Source: Ilex aquifolium (Eukaryota > Streptophyta > Magnoliopsida > Aquifoliales > Aquifoliaceae). Taken from it: a DNA stretch of 64,000 nucleotides. Positions 49,350 to 61,100 of the stretch are shown piece after piece. The notes under the pieces were generated by a model. The model had not been told where the DNA came from. It saw nothing but the letters and a program-made list of their open reading frames with translations, and made no database searches. Where the stretch lies: positions 23,836,811 to 23,900,810 of the forward strand of contig OX637403.1 of the NCBI GenBank assembly GCA_951799425.1. The letters run 5' to 3'. The position numbers and the translations under genes were made by a program. Position 1 is the first letter of the stretch. Each line of letters opens with the position of its first letter.

Positions 49350-50556
49350 CAATTAGTGGTGGCAGTGGCTCCTACTTGATAAGAATTTGAAGAATGATTT
49401 ATAGGCCTTCTACATGCATGTAACATTGCTCTGACAGCTTTCGCCCATTCTGAAAAATTTCCCACTCCATTTCCTGTAGAAGTTTGTCAAGGTATTAAAA
49501 ACTGAATCCAGTTTTAACTCATCTCAAATTAAAGGACCCGCAAAATACATTATATGAACAGGGCCTGTACATACATCGATAATAATATTTACAAAAAACC
49601 TTGAATTTTTATAAATTCAGAACAAGTAATGTCGATGTGAATAGAATTGACTATTCACAAGTATAGGTGAAGAGTTAAAAGAGATTGACATACTTGAGTA
49701 ACCTGTTAACGAAGAGGATGCGTAGGATAAGTAGATGAGCTGGAAGGAACTCGAGTAGCCTATTAACGAAAAGACCAGCCAATTGGACAGAGGGTAGGTT
49801 GAGTAAATGCTCTCACCAGCCAAATAGAAATCTCATCCCCTGCTGTGGGCAAGTAATGTGGGTATTTTATAGCACAGTGTTTGGGCAGGTCAGACTACCC
49901 GAAAGGCTACCTGTTGCGACCCTCTAACACTCGCGTCAACCCACAACTACCTCGACGACAATGATATCAATGGCCGCTAACCGCGAGCCACGTATTCCAA
50001 CATTAATTAGGTAAAAGTCACGTTTTCCCAAACATAACCTGAACGCGGGTCCAAAGAAGGTGTGACAAGCAAGATGAAAGGGGGCTTCCAAGACTAATGA
50101 TCGCGACTAGTCACTATGGGACCATCACCTCAAGAGGGTCATATACGCGATGCCCCAAGCACACTCCTACCCTGGGTCCTCCCTTCCCTCTCTGAACCCT
50201 TCTTCAAAACTTTTGTCGAGGTGTCACATAGAAAAAATTCACATAGTTTTGGTCCTTCAGCTACCAATCTACATGTCTCATTATCTCATATGGACCAATA
50301 ACCACAGTTAACTTAGGAGTTCATCTAGATCCCAGTCAAGCATATCCTAGTGGGTGGTGAGCCAAACATTGGGAGGCTTGCTCGAACAAAGTTAACCATC
50401 AAGACCATGCCCTAGGCCAAGGTTGACAATTACTCTTATTTGCACCCCATTACTCAGTTCTCATTTGAGGAGAGTCATATTGCCATGTAAGCTGTCAATT
50501 CTTGTCATTTGTCCCTTTATGGTGTGGATACATGTCTTGAATATATCAGATACTAC
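49350..50556. other. intergenic, repeat-derived, no gene seen
   Basis: No supportable coding region. The part at about 49840-50480 is richer in GC than its surroundings and reads like eroded retroelement DNA, but I could not find terminal repeats or protein similarity to classify it. Confidence 0.4.
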
Positions 50557-50573
50557 AACAAGTAATTGGAACA

Positions 50574-50781
50574 GATAGTTCAAATAGTAACAGAGACAAA
50601 CTGTAAACTCATATATCTTGAGTTCGAATCTTGATAATCCTTTTGAGTTAGGCCGTGAGAGATTTATTTCTTATTAATATCTTAATCCCGACGTAGATGA
50701 CCTACCTTTCACTGAACTGGAAAGGAGACTAGTCGATATGTGCACAAGCTGACCCGAATATCCCGACTGTTGAAAAAAAAA
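50574..50781 (+). mobile_element. full-length SINE family A with 17-bp target duplication
   Basis: AACAAGTAATTGGAACA flanks the element exactly at 50557-50573 and 50782-50798. The head has an A box (TAGTTCAAATAGTAACAG) and a B box (GAGTTCGAATCTT) about 35 bp apart. The body carries GACGTAGATGACCTACC and CTAGTCGATATGTGCACAAG. The tail is an A-run. It is the best-preserved member of its family in the window, 208 bp long. Confidence 0.88.
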
Positions 50782-50798
50782 AACAAGTAATTGGAACA

Positions 50799-52147
50799 AA
50801 AATGGTATTCTAGTAAACTATCACATTCTAAGATAGATGGAAAATGGGAAAACCTCATAACAACTTTTACTTTTGAAAACCTTATAACGCCTTTTACTTT
50901 AGTTTTACATTACAAAAATATCCAACAAAATCTTTTCAAGGAATTACATCCATATCCCTAAACTTTGATACATGTATCAGTTAATCACCCCAATTTCAAT
51001 CTCTATTTCTTAAAATTGTAACAATTAGGTTTTTTTTTGCCTAATATATTCCATTTAAGTAAATAAGAAAATCACAAAACATTTTTTTTTTTCTCAATTT
51101 GTCCGTTAAAATTCAATTTGTTAAGACAAGACTAAAATTAAGAAAAAAATAAATTAGAGGGGCAAAGTAAAATGAATGGCACAATTCAGGGAACATCTAT
51201 GTAATTTTTATTTCTCTTTTCAGTGCCAGTACTGAACCACACACCTAAATCGAGCGTTTAATTCCGTGAAGTACATCATTCAGTCAACACGTGTTCTGCA
51301 TGAAAGTAAGTGAGTCTTCGATGACGGCGTACTTGTTAGTCGTTACGAATCGTTAGCTCTCCACTTTTTGTATTTTTTTTTTAAAGAAATTATTTCTTTA
51401 ATACGATAAAATTAGAGGAATTGATTTTTTTTTAAAACTATCTGTTTTATAAATATTGATTATACAGGATTTTTTTATATATAATAAATATTGATTATTT
51501 TTTTACATATAATAAATATTGATTATACACGAACTCACTAAGATCTCACACGATTAACAAAAATAATTTAAATAATTTTTATATATTTTTCTTAATTATC
51601 TGTCAACAACAAATTACTTGTTACTAATTTTTATAATGTTTATTTTTGATACATAATTCCTATCACTATATGAGTATATGCGGATGATTTATTTGTAAGA
51701 AAATTGAAAAAAAAAAAATTTATTGATCTAATTTATTTATTTATTTTTTTCCCAACAAATATCATAAATTCTAATGAATATTAAGGATAATCTTATATTG
51801 CGAAATTGTTCCCAAAAGTTTCGGCATAGATGACATGGTGCCTTTGATCAGAATCGAAGTGCACATAAATTAGTCCGAACACCTTTCATCGTTAAATAAA
51901 AAAAAAAAAAACAGTTAAACATCAATATTTACCAAATCACCACTTTTTTCTTTTAATTTTCTTTTTTTCTTCTTTTTACTTTTCTATCTTATGATTTACT
52001 TTCTACTTTTCTATTTTATAATTTCAGACACATTACAGACAAAGAAAGAGATTTAACTACTACTGTATATCCAATTAGAGGACACAAAAAGAAGAACAAG
52101 TTTGGTCAGATCAACAACAGCAAGAAGCACAGGTACAGAGAGAAGCC
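50799..52147. other. intergenic upstream of the last gene
   Basis: AT-rich sequence with a truncated SINE family A end at about 51820-51912 (GTGCACATAAATTAGTCCGA then an A-run). The last 100 bases before 52148 should hold the 5'UTR of the following gene. No other gene is seen. Confidence 0.5.
51820..51912 (+). mobile_element. SINE family A, 3' end only
   Basis: Only the last third of the element remains: GAAGTGCACATAAATTAGTC, then CACCTTTCATCGTTAAAT and an A-run. It matches the 3' part of the copy at 50574-50781. Confidence 0.5.
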
Positions 52148-55100
52148 ATGTCTGCAGAGACCAAATCTAGTTTGGTCAAGGTGAAACCCAATAGTGGCAA
52201 TCAAGTTGGTTCATCATCAAGAGGCAAAATCGATTCAACTGCAAACAAGAAGAAAGTTGTTGTGAGCTCAACCAAGCAACCTGTTGATTCAAAGCATAGA
52301 TCTTCCACAACTGTTACAAAAACTGAGGTACCCGTTTTGGAAATTTTGTTCTTTTTGTGTTCCAGTTTTGATTAGCTATACTTTTTGTGCACAAAATTGG
52401 TATTTTTTCCTGATTTGTTGTTGTGGGCATTTGAGTTTTCATTGAATTGTTTTGTTTTCAACCAATTGGATATATTTTGTTCATTGAGATTGTGGGTTTG
52501 TGGGTTGATTTTAGATGATTGCAATGCATAGATGATTTGGATATGGTTTTTTAAGGAACACCATTGAATTGGGTGTCACAATTATGTGCTTTTATTATAA
52601 ATTCTGTGACTCGTTAAGAATCTCTCTCTCTCTCTCTCTCTCTCTCCCCCCTTTGTATGTCTGTGAGCATAGTTACATATATCCTTCAATTTATACGCTT
52701 AAGGATTAGTGCTTGATGAGGTTTTGTAATTTGTATTGTTCAAGAGAAGGTGAAAGCAAAAACAACATCAAAAACCACGACGAAAACAACTACTGTCAAA
52801 ACAAAAGTGAAGAAAGTTTTTTCCTTACCCGGCCAGAAGTATGATCATCCCGAAGAGGTTCTGAACCACTAAACTCTTCAGTTACAATCTCTTTATTTAA
52901 AAAAAAATAAAGAAAAAGAAAAGAGAAGTCAAGACTCAGATTCATCTGATTACCTCTTTGTTTGCTGCTTCTTGTCAACAGCGAGAACCTTTGAGGATAT
53001 TCTACGAATCATTATCTGAACAGATCCCTTCAAGTGAGATGGCTGAGTTTTGGTGAGTTTTTTTTTCCTCATAAATATCCTGGCACATTTACTTTATCTG
53101 GCTTATCCTAGCCTTTACAAAAGCTTCAATTTGGCTGTAATTTCTTTGCTTTGCTTCTGCCACAAATTTTACCAAGTTAACTATGTTTATTGCTCGTTTC
53201 TGTTTTAAGCTACTATTTGAGGCATATCCAATCAATGCTAATGTTGTTTTCCAAAATGAAAGATCTATGAGGTAGTCACATTTTAGAGTAAGGGTTGTTC
53301 GAAGAGGGTCAATCAGTGTTTTCAATATTCTAGATGGAAAATACTCACTTAATATACCTATTAGTCTTGTGCAGTTCTTGTTTAGGATTATGCAGCGGTA
53401 TAGAAGTTTAGCTTATTTTCAAGGTTGCTGTTGAGTGGCTGGTTTATGTTGCAGCATGCTTGTCATGTGCCTAAGCTCTCTTTTCTTCCAGAGGTAGTCG
53501 AAAAATTACTCTCTTGTTTATGCACATTACTGCCCGTTATGTCTGTTTGTGGAATGAGGAACATTAAATTGCAACTGGGCTTGAGGAGAATTAGGCTCTC
53601 TTTTCCTTTGTCCCTGTCTCTGTTGGTTGCTCACTTTTTTTCGCTTCCACCCTATCCACTTATGTATGTCAGCCGGCAATGTCATGTTGCATGCACTTTC
53701 CATGTAAATAAAGATGTGGCCAGTGATTTTTACTTAAGTATTCGATTTCATAATGCTGTGACCAGTGATTTTTACTCTATTCAATTTCATAATGCTTTCA
53801 TGCCTGGTTGAATATAAACTTGCATTTGTTCACTGGAAAGTACACACCTCTGTGTTACTTGCTAGTGGTTGCAGACCAAATGTTTAACAATAAAGGAGTT
53901 TTATCTTATTTTTTCAATCACAAATTGCGCTGTTTTTGTAAAATACCTTTAACATCTTGTTTGCATAGCAGATCAGGGATGCCGTATTTGTAAATTATCT
54001 GGCAAGAAATTAAATGGTTAATTAAATTTGCACAGTTAAGCGTGGGCTGATGTAATTGTTGGACCAAAACAGTTTTTTAAGTGTAAAAACTGAATTTTTG
54101 GTCGACTTTGAGTATAAATTAAAGTGAGACCCGATTATTATTTTGAATAAAATTTCGTGGGTTCGTATTCTACTGCATGAGGAGAGTAATGTAGTGTATT
54201 CACTTGCTCAAATCGAGTAAGAAATGAATGAGAAAATAGGCTCCAAAGTGACCCTCTTGAAATGAGAAAATAAAGGTTGTGCAATGTGGGATTTGATACC
54301 AATCCCACATTGGTTGAGGAAGAAATTCACCATGGGCATATATAGGCTAAGTTTGCTCTATGGGATTGGGCCCCAAGGGGTACCACAGTTTTATGAGCGG
54401 AGCGAGTGCCTACATGCCTTCAGTTCTACCACACGCGCGTGCGCCCGCCCGCCACGCCACGACCCGACCGGGCCGAGCTCGGGTGTGATTTAGACCAAGT
54501 CCTATCTTTTTGGAGCTGAAATTAATTTCAGTACCCGTTGGATAGCACTGGTTCGGATTTGTTACTTCCCTCCAGTCTGAAATTGAGTTGTGACTGTTCA
54601 TAGAGAACAATTACAAGTGGTGTCTTCTGCCTTGCATTTGTCTTCCTGGGTTGTGTAAATACCCAGGCTCATTAGCATTTTGCATTCAATTCATTCATCA
54701 GTCCATTAAGATAGACATTAGTGCATTGCATTTCGGCATTAAGGCAGTCAGCATTTGGAGAGTATACAACACAATTTTTGGTTCGCTGGACGAGTAGATT
54801 GGAGTGCTACTTCTGCTCGTGTTAAGATCATTGTATCCTGGGAGGCAGATGCTCGATATTCCATCAGCATCGTGTGTGGGAGCGAAATCTGTCTTAAGGA
54901 CATAGTGTTAAACACTAGCCTTGATCTACCTAAAGTTCAATAACAGTTCTTGTTCTGCAATCGGGTTAGTATTTATATTGGTTATACAAATAGTTTCGTG
55001 TAACTCTTTCGTGTAATACTATTTCTGTGTAACTGTTTCGCATTTGATTGTTACTGTTTTATTATATATTACATGTTTCAAATCAAAAATTTCAATAAAA

Positions 55101-58100
55101 TGATTTTACTATATTTTGAATACCACAAACAACAGTAATTACTTAACTGGAGGCTGAAGGGGAAACTATTACTATGCTGATTGATGATGCAAAAAATTAG
55201 ATTTATACATCACCCGTCGAGTGATTAGTATGGTTAATAAACTGCAAATATGATGGAGAACTGAACACAAGCAATACACAAAGATAGAGTGGTTCGGTCA
55301 GGGTGACCTACTCCATTACGCAGGACTAGGATGACCTGAGTGTTTTATTGCTTCAAGGAGTGTTGGGTGCTCAAGTGTGAGTGATATGTGAGATACAATA
55401 TATGAGAGATGCCCCCATGGTTAGGCGGGGCTTACAATTTATAGGCGCCTCCTAATAGATTGAGTCGCCTTATCAGTAACAGAAAGACTGATTTGTTGGA
55501 GTGGACGTCATCCTCGCAACAGGTGAGACAGTTGTTGAGAGCACGCGGAGATCTCCTCAAGACCAGGTCCTAGGATGGCGTGGTAGACCTAATCACTCTA
55601 GGATGGCATGGATGAGGCTCCAGGATGACGTCTTTGACTTCTTCACTCCAGGTCACTCCAGGATGGCGTGATTGTCGGGGCTTTGATGAGCCTGACTTGA
55701 TCTGGGTCTCTTTTGGGCCGGATCCACTGTTTGAGTTGGGCCTTGTTTGGGTCGGGCCCACTACCCGAGTTGGGCCTTGGGCCGGGCCCATCATTCTGAT
55801 GATTCTCTAATACTTTTATTAGACTTGTAATGTGTTGATTGGATGGCTTTAGGGGCAAGGGGTTGTCTTTTGGGGACGGGTTTGGGGGGCTGGAGCTGTT
55901 GCATGTGGGATATTGGGAGGAACAAAGTATTGACCTGGACATTAGGAATTTCTTGGTCTCTTGCCTGTTTTTAAATTTTGAAGGCAGACTCTCTAAGGCT
56001 TAGTGTTTGTAACTATCTCTTCTGTATAAGAAATATATGAATCTCCCAAACCTATCCGGAAGAACAATTAATCCATCCATAGAAGCAATTGAAGCATGCC
56101 ATGAAAGTGAGGTCAACGCAATCAATATATTTGAAAAACCATAATTGAGGTGAGAAAGCCACAAAAGATCCTCTGAGGATAAGTTTGGGATTCTATAATA
56201 AGAAATAGAACAGGCAATGATAATCTCCAATAAGTTTCAAAGACCCACAAAATTCCGTACATGATTTCCTAACATGTTTTGGAAAATTTGTGCCCCTGCC
56301 TTAGTCCAACTGGCAACTGCACGTAATCATTTTGCAGAGTAGAGGAGTTGAAGAGAGTGCACTTCTCAGAAAAAGAGTTGGAGAGAAGTCTCAACTGTTT
56401 GTCTTCCTTTGTACTCTAATGTTCTCCTTTTTGCGAACATAAACCTCTTCTTTTCATTGGAAAACAGGAGCTTGCTCACCATAATCTCTTAGACTAAGAA
56501 GACTTTAGATATGTCTAGAACCAAAAATTAATACCAGATATTTTAGATTAGAAATCCTAAAAGTGGGAGACAGTTCTGATGGGGAAGTAAGCATATGGTT
56601 TCCAAGATGACTAATGAAGGATGTAATGGGGTCATAAAGTTGTTGAATGCATCCTAAATTGGTGGATCTACCATTTGACAAATGAACTTTTGGTGTACTT
56701 GCAGTGGAAAATGTTCGAAGGATTTTATGGGAAGCATTTTTTTTTTATATAAACATGAAATTGGAGAAACAAACAATTAATTTTTGGCACTTAGATGAAG
56801 TTCAAAGCATGTTGCATCATCCTCGACTGGTGAAGTGTTCTACTTCTTGGCTTTTCGTCCAATTGTTTGGGAACCTTGCTTATGTTTTCCAACAAATAGG
56901 AAATTGATGCAATTGACTCAGTCAGATTGCATATGGAATGTAATTGGGAGTCTTTTACGCTTCATAGTCATGAGTTTTTCTAGTTGTAGTATGATCTCAA
57001 AACCTTTTTTTTTTTTTAAAAAAACAGATAATTTTATTTCATTTCTCAAAAAACAATTACAAACATATATCATCTCCTCCATTCCACCGTACAAAAGAAT
57101 AAGAAAAAGAAAACATCAACTAAATGATTACTCTCTTCTTCCTCATCACCTTCAATCCCAGCCGATCATGCAACAGCAAGAGCTTCGCATGAAGAGGTAG
57201 GGCCACTGAACGAGTAAAAATAGTTGAAGCCCTGTCTTGGACTTCTTTATTAGCTAAGAAGTCAACTAATGCATTTCCCTTCCTATACACATGAGTTAAG
57301 CAATAATCAAAACTGCCTAACACCTCCATTCTCTGGTGCCCTTTCAACACCATCTGCACCATCACCTTTGAGTCAACTCAAAACCTCACAATAAATGAAA
57401 CTTAAAGGAAGGTCAAGGTCAGGGAGGGACTTAAGCTTATGCACATAAAAATTTATTTAATTTTTTTTTTTTTTTGGGGCGGGGGGGAGTCATTAGCTGA
57501 ATGTAAAAAAGATGAAAGGAAACAATCGCGATTGTCATTGATGGACATACATCTGTTGGAAAATAAACTTATTTTAGAGTTTTATTATATTATTAAAGTG
57601 TGTTAATTTGGTGTTGGTGAGTGGCCATGGAATATGCAAGTAGTGGAAGACAATAGTATTAGTGAGTGTATTAGTTCGCCAAAGTAACGATGTCTTAATA
57701 TTTTAGGAATTACAAGAACTAGTGGGTGTAGTGGTGTGCAAATGTAATGCTAGGAGTTATGATTTAGACCTATATAAATAGGATATATGTTATAGTGTTT
57801 CAAGTAAGTAGAGTTAAGTAGAAGTTGAAGAGTTTAAGTTAAGTGTGTGCTTTATAATCAACTTGAATAAATTATTTTTTTCTTTGATTGTTTATATCCT
57901 CCCCTACTTCCTTCTATTTGTCCACTTAATTCAATAAAATAGTATTAAAACGATTTTCTAACCGAAGTAACATTGGAATAATTCGAACAAATTGGTATTA
58001 GAGCTAGCTTTTGATCCTAGAAGTCTGGATAATTTTTCATCATAGTCAACTTTACAGTCCAGAAAATCTAGATAACTCTCCATAAAAGCCCGCTTTATGA

Positions 58101-61100
58101 TCCTAAAAGTCTAGATAGCTCACTTTCAGAGTCAATACGGTCCTTGAAGTCTTGATATATCATCACGATTATGATGATCAAGGAAGATTTACCAAATATG
58201 TGTTTCTGGTGTGAAAAGGTGATGTTCTCTCATTATAAGAGAATGAAGATTATTCTTCCTTCTTATGTCAAAGTAAGTGATTTATGGGATGTAATTGAAA
58301 AAAATCCAATGAGTAGCTTATCTAGAAAAATCCGAGAGAAGAAAAAGGAAAAGGAACTCAGAGTTCTTAAGAAGACGATTCATCCCGAGATTTGGAAGCT
58401 TGTAGGAGATTCAAGTTCTCCAAATCATGTTTAGAAGATGATTGAGAGTGTAGTATCTAAACATAGAAGTGAGTTTTTACCCAAGGAGTATTGGGTACAA
58501 TACTTTGAAGAATATGAGTTTACCAAAGAAGAGTGTGATTTTGAAGACACACCAATGGAGGATTAAGAAGAGCATCATCCCGAGGAAGTCAAACATGTTG
58601 AGGAGACCCAAAGTGAAGTTAAAGTTCAAGAGGTTAGAGAGGATGAAGAAAACAATGAAGTTGAAGAAGTAATTCAAAAAATGGAAGAGCAAAAAGTTCG
58701 TGAAGAACTTTATTTAAGGAATGAAAAAAAAATCGACAATCTTATCGTGGTTAAGGATGTTGAAATGAATCCTTATGCAGCAATGTTGAAAAATGTTTTT
58801 CCAACAGAGAATTAAAGTGAAGATCGTCATATTGAGATTTTTGAAAGCCCTATCCAAGGTAATGACTTTTTTGAAAATTACATGACTTGTTATTCACAAC
58901 TTGATGTAGAGAATGTTTTGATTAGCATAGGCTGGGTGAATATGGAGGAATTTTTCGATCCAAGAGAGGTAGCACAATACAAATTCAGAAGTTTGAGTAA
59001 AAAGGTCGTTGTACAAGGAGTAAGAAGAAAATTGGCAAAATAAAGATAATTTGCAAGTATAAGCATCATAAGCCCTATAAGGCAATGAAGATGACTTTGA
59101 AGATTCTTGCAATCGAAGGAGGTAGTACTCAAGTCCATGAAGTTTCTAATAATTCCATGAAGTCTCTCTATCATGAAGTGATTTGCAAGATAAGGATTCG
59201 GAGGTGCAAAATTAAGTTTAAGGGGGGATTTGAAAAATAAACTTATTTTAGAGTTTTATTATATTATTAATGAGTGTTAATTTAGTGTTAGTGGGCATGG
59301 AATATGCAAGTAGTTGAAGTCAATAGTATTAGTGAGTGTTAATTCCCCAAGTAACGATGTCTTAATATTTTAGGAGTTACAAGAGCTAGTGAATGTAGTT
59401 GTGTGCAAATGTAATGGTGGAGTTATGACTTAGACCTATATAAATAGGTTATATGTGATAGTGTTTCAAGTAAGTAGAGTTGAGTAGAAGTTGAAGAGTC
59501 TAAGTTAATTGTGTGCTTTGTAATCAACTTGAATAAATTTATTTTTTTCTTTGAGTGTTCATATCCTCCTCTATTTCCTTCCATTTGTCCTCTTGACTCA
59601 ATAAAGTGGTATTAGAGCGATTTTATAACCGAAGTAACATTAGAGTAATTCCAACAATGCTCGTGTATGGCCAGGAGGTAATTGCATCTACAGTTATTAG
59701 ACCAAGCATGTTTTATGCTGCAAAATGTGAGGCAATTAAGAAATAATAGTTAGAGAATAAGTTTGATCTAAATGCAAATGTAATGATGATGATAAGTTAA
59801 AACAAGAGAGAATACAATTATGAATATATGCAGGAGATCGTGGAAGTTGCACGAATATGCCATTAAGTGAGAGAAAACCAGTTAAGGTAAATTTGTACAT
59901 GTTCAATGAAGACCTACAATGTGATAGCTTATGATTTGATGGGAAAGATGGTTCTAGATAGAGATCCATGGCCGAATAGGATTTATATCATGAATACCAA
60001 TTAATTGAGACCATACTTGAGAGTTTAGTTAGAAAGAAATTTCATTTCGTTTTTTTAATTGCACACCAACTGCACATCTTTATTTTCTCTCAGCACGATT
60101 GAGCTAGAGCTTATTGGAGGGTGCATCCTTATTATTATTGAATTACCACATTTATTGTGGAATGAAGAGGCACAAGAAATAAGAGACAAAAATTCTAGTG
60201 AGAGACACAAAAAAAAAAAACTGTGAAGGGTACCCCTTTACAAGGGTCCCTCCTCATGACATTTTGTCCGAGCAAGTAGCCATACCAAAGCATTCGGTAT
60301 GCTGATACTAGTTCAAATTGTCATGAAATATGATGAGTGTCATGTCAAGTTTCCAAGTCTCAGCAATTGTTGGTGTTGGATGTGGTAGAAGCCCTTGTTC
60401 TTGAAATCCCCTGGTAACGTTGGCCAAGGAGCATTTTGGTGCAAGTAACCAATCAATACATACTGAATTCTGGTACTATCATAAGACTAAATGAAGTATT
60501 CAGTTGTCACTGAATTGCTTTCTAGACTTCTAGTTTCCAGTTATTCCTGCAATCTTTCTTCTTTCTTTCATATCTTTCTTTGGAAATCAAGTTGAGAAAT
60601 TTTTTGACCAACCACGCTAACCAATTGCAGAGAAATCACAGAATGACCAATTTGTTTTTTCAATTTATTAGGGACTTGATGTTTTAGCCTCGAATCATAA
60701 TGTTGCCTTTGAATATTAGGTATATATTTTTATTGACCTATAGCCATACCGAAATAACTTTTGAATACCTGAACGGTTAGATTGATTCCTTCAGCAAATT
60801 TTCCATCTTATAGCAGTCCGTCACAGTGGTACACTGGATAATCACAAATGCTGGTAAATTAGCACTTACTGAGGAATGTGGGCATTATTTATGCCAAATG
60901 AAAGCATGCTATGAGTTGTTCTACATCTTTCCCAAAACTAAGTGGTGGCCCAAAAAAACTGAGATGGATCTAGGAATGCTAGCTAGGTACTTTAAATATC
61001 CATGGAACCCAAGAGGCCATTTTCTCCTTCATGTAATTCTAGTGATTGATTCTTGGCATAAAATGTAATTAGAGTCAGATACATGGCATTGAGAGTGCGA

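Noticed and set aside
58171-58434. Lys/Glu-rich open frame as a possible host gene
   Set aside because: It lies between two LTRs with a primer site and polypurine tract, so it belongs to the retrotransposon.
60826-61068. Open frame of 80 codons in the long intron
   Set aside because: No splice signals, family resemblance or neighbouring coding sequence support it.
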